Assembly: GCF_002104995.1 (NCBI RefSeq)
Contig: NW_024468253.1
Span: 1,178,001-1,242,000 of the forward strand
Origin: Linderina pennispora
Taxonomy: Eukaryota > Kickxellomycota > Kickxellomycetes > Kickxellales > Kickxellaceae
DNA length: 64,000 nucleotides
Reading direction: 5' to 3'
How positions within the stretch are numbered: the stretch's first letter is position 1; every line of letters starts with the position of its first letter. The notes under the pieces were generated by a model. It was not told the DNA's origin. It saw only the letters and a program-made list of their open reading frames with translations, and made no database searches. Shown here piece by piece: positions 57,435 to 64,000 of this stretch. The translations under genes were made by a program, and so were the position numbers.

Positions 57435-58901
57435 CTATGGCGAGCAACCGTCGTCCATACGTCCAGAAGACCGTTTGTAAATGTAGCTCATGTGCTTGCG
57501 GTAATCCTCATACAGTTCCTCGCTCTCCATGCCAACGGGCGGACTGCCAGTGCGCTGCAGTCTTGGATTTCCAGCCCTGGGCCGCTGCTTGCCTCTGCCG
57601 CCTCTGCCGCCTCTGCCGCCTCTGCCGCGCGAACTAGAAGCACTGAATTTCGTAGGTGGCCGGATTGGCTCTCTGATGCCTTCTGCCATTGCCCCCAGCC
57701 CTTCACCCTGCTTCCAGCCCATCTTGGAAAGCATCTTGAACCCAATATTGTCGCTTCCTATGGCACGGCTCATGCTGGCTGGCGGTGCTCGTGAAGGCAT
57801 AGCTGGTATGCTATAGTCACTGTCTGACCCAGAGCCACGATCGCTGCTAGCACCCGATGTGCTGTTGAATTCAGACTCTGACGACGAGCTGCCACTTGAG
57901 GATTCCGATCCAGACTGGCTCCGGCGGGTCTCCTTGCGCATGGCTTTTTCCTGTCGTCTCTTCCATCTCTTGCGCTCAGCGCTGCCCTTGCGACGGTCCC
58001 AGAGCAGCCCCTCGACCACACCGTGCTCCCATCCCTCACGATCCATATCCACATCGCCGGCAATGCGGTCTTTGACCTCTCCCTCGTCGTAGATGTGCTG
58101 AATCCCTTTATCAAAATGTGCCAGCGCCATCTCCATGTCTTCAGCTGTATCAGGCTGCCTTAGCTTGTCAGTGTACGTCGAGAGACCGGGAACTATTGAT
58201 TCAAGGAACCCGCTATCCTCCAGCTGGTTGACATGTAGCGGCTCGTAGGGTGAGTGGGACTCATCCATAGCTGCCAGCATAATGCTGGCTGGCAAGTCGT
58301 GATACCGCTTAGTCGCCCTCGGCTTCTCCTCCTTTTTCGCTGGCTCATGGTCCTGCTGCAGTGGCCATGCTTGGGGCAGCATGGGTGGCCTAGGCGCTGG
58401 TAATGGAGGCATTCCAGGCGGAACAGGCGGCGATGGTCGCATCACCATTGATGGCGGCCCTGGCGGCCTGAATCCTGGAGGCAGTGGTGGGACTGGCGCC
58501 CGGCAAGCACCGCTATTCGCCTGGCTACGAATCTGGCTGACTCTCCACAGAAAGAGCGGATGTAGAGGGGACCGTGGATGCAGGAACCCGTAGTTTTGCA
58601 TACCTGCAGAGATATCCTCCGGCGCGTCCGTACCAGCCGGTCGCGACGCGTACTCTGTGGCTATCCGCTCCAGTGTCTGCTGTTCGTCAGCAGACATGTG
58701 TGGCATCGGTGGTGGCCGTGGTAGACCAGGTGGAGGAAACGGCAGTGGCGGCCGAAGCAGCTGTGGGTGCATTGCAGGCATTGGCGGTATACCAGGAGGC
58801 AATGGTGGCCTGAATGGCGGTCCCCTTCCATTGAATGCACCAGGCGGTCTGAATGGTGGGCCCTGGGGCTGTTGGCGCTCGCGCTGGTTTGGTGGCTGCA
58901 T
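57435..58901 (-). CDS. SURP and G-patch splicing factor (CHERP/SUGP-like)
   Basis: A 488-residue RNA-processing protein. Pro-rich N-terminus (PPFRPPLPPGIPPMPAMHP). A SURP-like module follows at residues 70-125 with TLERIATEYASRP and NYGFLHPRSPLHPLFLWRV. The central YHDLPASIMLAAMDESHSPY resembles the CHERP segment YYDLPAGLM, and an Arg/Ser-rich stretch comes next. The G-patch near the C-terminus reads NIGFKMLSKMGWKQGEGLGA, then an RGG box and EELYEDYRKHMSYIYKRSS. G-patch proteins activate DEAH helicases such as Prp43 or Prp2. The start is chosen at MQPPNQRERQQ; the upstream in-frame Phe run comes from a poly(A) tract on the + strand (58918-58935). The frame is intact. Confidence 0.78.
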   Translation of the reverse strand: MQPPNQRERQQPQGPPFRPPGAFNGRGPPFRPPLPPGIPPMPAMHPQLLRPPLPFPPPGLPRPPPMPHMSADEQQTLERIATEYASRPAGTDAPEDISAGMQNYGFLHPRSPLHPLFLWRVSQIRSQANSGACRAPVPPLPPGFRPPGPPSMVMRPSPPVPPGMPPLPAPRPPMLPQAWPLQQDHEPAKKEEKPRATKRYHDLPASIMLAAMDESHSPYEPLHVNQLEDSGFLESIVPGLSTYTDKLRQPDTAEDMEMALAHFDKGIQHIYDEGEVKDRIAGDVDMDREGWEHGVVEGLLWDRRKGSAERKRWKRRQEKAMRKETRRSQSGSESSSGSSSSESEFNSTSGASSDRGSGSDSDYSIPAMPSRAPPASMSRAIGSDNIGFKMLSKMGWKQGEGLGAMAEGIREPIRPPTKFSASSSRGRGGRGGRGGRGKQRPRAGNPRLQRTGSPPVGMESEELYEDYRKHMSYIYKRSSGRMDDGCSP

Positions 58902-59113
58902 TTGAAAGAGCGCGTCAAAAAAAAAAAAAAAAAAAGGTGACAGTAGGGGTGCGAAAAAAGACACTTGGATGATCGCTCGATTGGTTGCAAACTTGGCCGG
59001 GAAAAATTTTGTGCCTCCACTTCAGCGTCATCACAAAATCGCTGTCTTGCGCTTCTGCTCTGTGTTTGAAAAATATTTATCCACGCTCTTGCTCAATTCA
59101 CGAATTCACAGAA

Positions 59114-59656
59114 ATGTTCCGTGCTACTCTCGCTCGCTCGTTCAATGTCAAGGTACAAAGTCGCGGCTGTGATACTAGGGGGATGCTGCAGGTTTGGTTG
59201 CCTTCAAACAGCTAATGTGTTCATGCACTGTTATTTCCTAGGCCATGGCCGGCTCTGCGCTCCAGCCGCAGGCGCGCGGCATCCGCTACTACATGAACAA
59301 GGTCATTCTGATCGGCAACGTCGGTGCTGATCCCCAGGAGACTACGTTTGAGAACGGCAACAAGCTAGCGTCGTTCCCGCTGGCGACCTCTCGGCGGTAC
59401 AAGGACAAGGAAGGCAACCTCCTCGAGCACACCTCGTGGCACCGGATCCGCTTCACTGGCAATAATGCTGACAAGGTGATGCGCGTGGTGAAGAAGAGCG
59501 CGCTGGTGCAGCTTGAGGGATCGATCCGCTACGACACATACACAAACAAGGACAATGTCGAGGTCAACTCGACCACCATCAGCGGCGATAACTTCAAGAT
59601 CCTGACTCTTCCCCAAGCGTCCCGATGGTGGCGAGGCCAAGGAGTCGGAGGAGTAA
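59114..59656 (+). CDS. RIM1: Mitochondrial single-stranded DNA-binding protein
   Basis: OB-fold SSB that coats single-stranded mitochondrial DNA during replication. Exon 1 (59114-59152) encodes a presequence-like MFRATLARSFNVK. The intron (59153-59241, 89 nt) starts GTACAA, has GCTAATG and ends CTAG. Exon 2 reads AMAGSALQPQARGIRYYMNK and then the SSB core VILIGNVGADPQETTFENGN, FPLATSRRYKDKEGN, TSWHRIRFTGNNADKV and ALVQLEGSIRYDTYTNKDN. A doubled C in the CCCC at 59611-59614 shifts the frame. Skipping one base gives the ending KRPDGGEAKESEE and a stop at 59654-59656. The tail is short, as in fungal Rim1. Confidence 0.9.
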
Positions 59657-59715
59657 TCGTGGCAAGAGCACTCTTTTTCAGAGAATCGAAGAATATACTA
59701 GTAGCATATGTGCGG

Positions 59716-60463
59716 TCAGAACCGGTCCTTGAGCCTGCGGATAGCACCAAGGACCTTGACGGGGTCAGTCTCCCCCGTGACTGCCTGCAGCGCAGGGCTG
59801 GTCCACGCGCATGAACGGGTTGGTAGCCAGCTCCTCGGCAATGGTGCTGGGCATCGTGCACTCAAGCTGCTCACACTTGAGCGCCTTGGCCTTGAGAGCC
59901 TCGTTGTCGCCATCGACCGAGAGCGCAAACTTGAGGTTGCTACGGGTGTACTCGTGTCCCGCATATACCTTGGTATCCTTGGGCAAAGCGGCCAGCTTGA
60001 CATTCAGCGATTCGTGCATATCCGCTGGAGAGCCCTCAAACAGCCTGCCACAGCCGCCAACAAACAGGGTGTCACCAGTGAACACGATGCGGTCGTCGCT
60101 GCCTTCGATGTAGTAGCAGATGCTGCTGGTCGTGTGTCCAAGCGTCTTTAGGCTGCGCACCTTAAGACTGCCCAGCGTGAATGTGTCACCGTCTTTGAGC
60201 TCACGGGTCATGTTCGGAATGCGGCTCTCACCACCATAGACCTCGAGGTTCGGCACCGTGTTGAAGATCTTGGTGTTGCCAGCCGAGTGGTCAGGGTGGT
60301 GGTGCGTGGTCAGAATGGCGGCAAAGTCCAGCTTGGTCGACTCGACCACCGGTAGAACCTTCTCAGGCTCGACTGGATCGACGGCATACACCTTCTTGGC
60401 GGTTTCGTCGACGAGGACGTAGGCGTAGTTATCTGAGAGACAGGGGACAGGGATAACCTTCAT
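59716..60463 (-). CDS. GLO2: Hydroxyacylglutathione hydrolase (glyoxalase II)
   Basis: Hydrolyses S-D-lactoylglutathione in methylglyoxal detoxification. The metallo-beta-lactamase motifs are complete: TTHHHPDHSAGN (about 55), TLGHTTSSICYY (about 110), VFTGDTLFVGGCGRLFEG (about 130) and YAGHEYTRSNLKFA (about 165). The C-terminal helical domain ends ETDPVKVLGAIRRLKDRF. The start is MKVIPVPCLSDNYAY at 60463, typical of the family. A +1 shift at the GGG of 59795-59797 (+ strand) breaks the last 35 residues; correcting it gives a 248-residue enzyme. A TATA box lies 112 bases upstream. Confidence 0.94.
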
Positions 60464-60829
60464 TTTGAGTGGCCTTGCGGTGTGAAACAATGATTTGCGG
60501 ACAAGTGGGTGTGCTGATGCCGATGCCGATGCTGATGCTGATGGCGTAGTCTTGAGAGCATCGAGTATGCGATGTATATATAGAAAAGTGGAAAGAAGAC
60601 CGCGGGCGGTGAAATATCTGCTGACAAAGCAGCCAAGCGGCGAATATCTGCTACGAGAAGAAGGTATGGTGGCAAGGAATCAGTATTATGGCGTGTCGGC
60701 GTCAAAAATCGGAGCTGATTATCCCCTACTCCGTGTGATTTCGATCATGGATTTTAGCGAAAACAATAGGGTTTTGTTAGCGACCGCTTCATATTTCTCT
60801 AGTTTTAACTTATTTTTTTCATTTTGGCA
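60464..60829. other. Divergent promoter region, GLO2 / DAM1
   Basis: Contains (GATGCC/GATGCT) hexamer repeats at about 60520-60543, the GLO2 TATA box and a T-rich leader before DAM1. No gene is supported. Confidence 0.5.
60575..60582 (-). promoter_or_regulatory. TATA box of GLO2
   Basis: TATATATA, symmetric, 112 bases upstream of the GLO2 ATG on the minus strand. Confidence 0.5.
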
Positions 60830-61511
60830 ATGTCAACAAGGCGACTTAGCATTTACCCAAATCCACAGAGCTTCGAGGACGGCCTGTATGAGCTGCAGCG
60901 GAACGTGTCGGCGCTGTCGGACAACATGAAGCAGCTGGACAGCATCAACGACAGTCTGCTCAGTTTCAACAGGAACTTTTCGGTGTTCCTGCAGGGCTTG
61001 CGCCTCAACAGCGAGTGCATGGAGTTCCCAGAGGCACCGAACACGGACTCGTACGCGCTTCCTGGAGCGGCCAGCCACACCACCGCCGGAGCCCATGCAT
61101 CCAGAACCCATCCCTCTGCTGTCCCCACCAGCCGAAGCCCAGAAGCCACACACTGGCGCTGGCATCCCAAGCGGCGTTAAACCAGGCGCTCAGCAACAAA
61201 AGAAACGCGTTGTTATCAAGGCACACAGCCGCAGACCTGTGCTGCAAACGCGCCGTATCATCGACAGGCTGCCAATCCGGTACCAGAGCGACCCGTACCG
61301 TAGCACGATTGAGCAGATCTTGAAGGAGCTGGACCTGAACCGGCAGGGCATGTACGTGCACGAGATAGTCAAGGCTGTTGGAGGTGGGCTTGTGCGGAGC
61401 AAGTGCTTGGACTACCTGAATGCGCTGGTGCGCACAGAGTTTGTGAGCCGGGTCAACAAGAAAGGGCATTTGTTTTTGCTGGACCCTGCAAAGTTCCCAA
61501 CCAAGCAATAA
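60830..61511 (+). CDS. DAM1: DASH complex subunit Dam1 with an extra C-terminal domain
   Basis: Dam1 is part of the DASH/Dam1 ring that couples kinetochores to microtubule ends. The N-terminal 70 residues carry the family core: FEDGLYELQRNVSALSDNMK, LDSINDSLLSFNRNFSVFL and GLRLNSECMEFPEAP. After a Pro-rich linker, with one +1 shift near 61079, comes a compact domain of about 85 residues: RRIIDRLPIRYQSDPYRST, IEQILKELDLNRQGMYVHEI, then CLDYLNALVRTEFVSRVNK and GHLFLLDPAKFPTKQ. Helix-helix-helix then a two-strand wing fits a winged helix. The Dam1 tails I know are disordered, so this part is unusual. A gene fusion, or two genes merged by the frame error, cannot be excluded, but no Met suited to a separate start is evident. 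Confidence 0.78.
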
Positions 61512-62544
61512 ACATCAGTGCTCCATTTTTTTTTTCGTGGGCATGCAAACAAACACCATAGGAACGGCAGACACAGCCACATGCAGCGCGCTGTAGCATT
61601 GGGGTGGTGCTTGGGAGTTGCAGCGAGGTGAAGTATGCCATCTGACTGGGAGGCTGTGTCTTTTCGCCATCACTAAAAGGCAGAAATGATAGTCGCCATA
61701 TCGGAGACCTACTGCCTTTTGCAAGGAACGTTTTCTGCGAGGAATACATGGTGCCCATGCTTATTTTCTCGGCTGGCGGGCAGGGCTAGCAATGGCTAGC
61801 AATAGTTAGCAATGGAGGAGCGTGTCTGCTGCTCTGCCATCTGGAGGATATCCCAGCCGGTCGTGCTGGCAGATGCGGCTTGTTTTTTGTTTACCCAGTG
61901 CAGCCGCCTCTCCCCTCATAGTGTCCGGTATATGGCAGCATTGGCACTTTTGGACTATAGCAAGCCGGCAGTTGTTAGGCCTTTGTTGCCAGAATAGAGG
62001 AGGCACGAAATATTGGCCGTGTTTGTATTTGGACTTTCCCTCGACGCAGCAGCAGTAGAGGAGGGGTGGCCAATTCCAGGCGCTTTGATCATTGTGCTAT
62101 CCATTTTTGTTTTGGTCCAAGCAGCCGATGGCCATACTTGAAAACACACACAAAATACTCGACAGTAGTGGAAAGCACAGCTTCATTCTTTAGGGAGGGT
62201 GGGGACGAGCAAAAATTCCTGGGCTACTTAATTCACCACCGTTCACACGCGGCAGGCGTGAGGCTGGCTCAGGCCGGATACATGCTCTGGGAGCAGCAGG
62301 CGATGGAAATGCGCTTGCCGAACATGGATAAAGCGTCTGGGGGCAAGAGGGAGCAGGTCAAGAAGCCAAATTCCCGGAGAGCAGCTTCACCGTTCTTTAT
62401 ACATTTTTCTCTTTTTCTACCAGTGCTACCAGCCGTCCTTCTAGTATTCGCTTTGTGTATTCCTACTCATTATCCAGCACAGCTCGCCACCATCCGCCAG
62501 CTCGCCTCCCTTATATACAGCCTAATATCCCAGTCTCGTCCAAC
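61512..62544. other. Intergenic, promoter of chitin synthase
   Basis: About 1 kb without a supported gene. TAGCAATGGC/TAGCAATAG near-repeats occur at about 61787-61812, and a pyrimidine-rich leader precedes the chitin synthase start. Confidence 0.5.
62512..62517 (+). promoter_or_regulatory. TATA-like element of the chitin synthase gene
   Basis: TATATA 33 bases before the ATG at 62545, within a pyrimidine-rich leader. It is close to the start codon, so it is tentative. Confidence 0.35.
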
Positions 62545-64000
62545 ATGGATGCCCAAATGCCCAACAGCACGCAATGGCCAGCCTCTGCGTCGTTTGTGGC
62601 GGGTGACACTCGCAGCATCCCTGCTGGCTTTGCAGCGGCAACGGCAGCAACATCGACACACACGCTGCCTCGCCATGGAGCCGCGGCATCCCAGAGCCAC
62701 GAAATGCTGGACGGCACAAAGTACATCCGCGCATACATCCAAGGAGCCCAGCGAGGGCACTGCATTCAACGCCGACGATGCAAGCAATGAGAAGCCGGCG
62801 CATGAGACGATCGAGGAGCTTGAGACCACACGCACGCGGCGCATCTGGACGTTCATGACCTGGTCCTTGACGTGGTGGATCCCGTCGCCGTTCCTGAGCT
62901 TGTGCGGCCGCATGAAGCGCCCCGACGTGCGTATGGCGTGGCGCGAGAAGGTAGCAATTTGCCTGATTATTTTCTTCATCTGGTGCGTCCTGCTGTTTGT
63001 CATTATCGGCCTGGGTCTGATTCTGTGCCCTAGGGAGCACGTGTGGACACTCGAGGACGTCGCAGGCCACAACTCGGACAAGGATGCGTATATTGCGCTG
63101 CGTGGCCGAGTGTACGACATCACACAATACCTGAATCAGAAACATGGCGTGTCGTCGTTTGTGGCGTCCAAGGATCTCATGGTTATGTTTGCGGGTCAGG
63201 ACGTCAACGCCTCTTTCCCCATTGCTATCCGGACTGCCTGCCCTTCGCTGGTCTCCCAAAAAGCCGACCCGCGGTTCTCCATGTACCTGACCGATGCCGA
63301 CCCAACCGCCTTGCAGACTTTCCCGTACACGCACAAGGTTGGGACGCTGCCATCGTCGGCCGAGCTGAGCGACCAGTCGTTTTTTGCAAAGTACGTGATC
63401 CCGACGCTCAACCTGTTCAAAAAGGGCGACGTTGTGTGGAGCTACGACTGGGTCAAGGACATGCACAAGGAGCAGGGCAAGTACTGGCGCTGTCATCAAC
63501 AAGGAGGTGTTCAACCTGGAGGACTACTTTGCCACAATCAATGCTCCAGGCAACACCGGCAAGGAGTGGCGCTTCCTGGACAACCGCATCGAGAACCTCT
63601 TTGACGACAAGGGCGCTGGCGACACCGACATTACTGGCACCGTGGGACCGCGTTCTGTGGCCAACCGCTGACTCCAAGCAGGCCAACTACCAGTGCATGA
63701 AGAACCTGTTCTACGTCGGCAAGGTTGACGACAGGCACTCGGTGCGGTGCCTGTTCTCCAACTATATGCTGCTCGCATTTGCATGTGTGCTCATGATGAT
63801 GGTGCTCGTGAAATTCCTCACCGCACTGCAGTTTGGCACCAAAAACCGTCCGATTCCGCCGACACAAGTTTGTCATCTGCCAGGTTCCCTGCTACACCTG
63901 AGGATGAGGCTAGCTTGGAGAAGACCATTAATTCGTTGGCAGGGCTCGATTACGAAGACAAGCACAAGCTCATTTTCATCATCTGCGACGGCAACATTGT
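62545..64000 (+). CDS. Chitin synthase, division 2 (class IV/V-like), 5' part
   Basis: Polymerises N-acetylglucosamine from UDP-GlcNAc at the plasma membrane. Start MDAQMPNSTQWPASASFVAG, a disordered N-terminus. The WTFMTWSLTWWIPSPFLSLC segment follows, then REKVAICLIIFFIWCVLLFV as the first strong membrane helix. Next is a cytochrome-b5-like module (TLEDVAGHNSDKDAYIALRG, then RVYDITQYLNQKHGVSSF) in which the haem-binding HPGG is replaced. A further membrane helix LLAFACVLMMMVLVKFLTAL leads to the catalytic entry TKFVICQVPCYT, then LIFIICDGNI at the window end. Five +1 shifts (about 62750, 63489, 63664, 63869 and 63899) break the frame. The active-site QxxRW region lies beyond the window. Confidence 0.9.

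Noticed and set aside
57584-57634. GCCTCTGCC tandem repeat as a mobile or satellite element
   Set aside because: It codes the RGG box of the SURP/G-patch protein in frame, so it is a coding repeat.

Overview
The window is nuclear DNA of a fungus. It carries the DASH-complex protein Dam1, a division-2 chitin synthase, the GPI remodelase Per1, a proteinase B inhibitor, HIS3-type IGP dehydratase and a neurofibromin-type RasGAP. Coding regions are GC-rich, intergenic DNA is AT-richer, and the few introns share a CTAAY-like branch point and a C/TAG acceptor. I infer an early-diverging, intron-poor lineage, possibly Kickxellomycotina (Coemansia-like). That placement is a guess from protein character, not from a search. 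I saw no rRNA, tRNA, CRISPR array or intact transposon.

Layout. 0-2.7 kb: 5' part of MED13 (minus). 3.2-7.2 kb: a small C2HC finger ORF and a decayed F-box-like gene. 7.6-18.4 kb: a compact housekeeping block (MGR2/ROMO1, HIS3, an unknown small gene, a cytosolic 5'-nucleotidase-like phosphoesterase, a helical-repeat protein, dynein light intermediate chain, RKI1, an ARB2-domain protein). 18.6-26.5 kb: secreted GH20 hexosaminidase, MYST acetyltransferase, NUP43-like WD40 protein, PER1, and PBI2 overlapping PER1 tail to tail. 26.8-29.1 kb: a second F-box-like copy, inverted relative to the first, and a thioredoxin-like gene lacking the CxxC. 29.7-32.4 kb: an unrecognised protein with four RxLTxDW-like repeats. 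32.4-36.2 kb: gene-poor. 36.2-46.5 kb: neurofibromin homologue. 46.8-53.5 kb: LACTB2-like hydrolase and the largest subunit of RNA polymerase I. 53.9-56.6 kb: tandem aldo-keto reductases. 56.7-61.5 kb: TMEM70-like protein, SURP/G-patch splicing factor, mitochondrial SSB, glyoxalase II and a Dam1 with an extra C-terminal domain. 62.5-64 kb: start of a chitin synthase.

The dominant anomaly is that many genes, including essential ones, are split by single-base frame shifts. Most junctions I traced are net +1 and sit where one base of a run looks doubled. The damage is clustered: several genes have many, neighbours have none. The tandem reductases give an internal control: copy 1 has seven extra bases relative to intact copy 2. 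I read this as residual insertion error in the assembly, so genes described as 'broken' are mostly intact in the organism. The clear exception is the first F-box copy, which has a true stop substitution and an in-gene poly(A) tract.

The genes form no single pathway, and I found no convincing new multi-gene system. The best leads are the RxLTxDW-repeat protein, the extended Dam1, the CxxC-less thioredoxin with a palindromic promoter, and the inverted F-box duplication.
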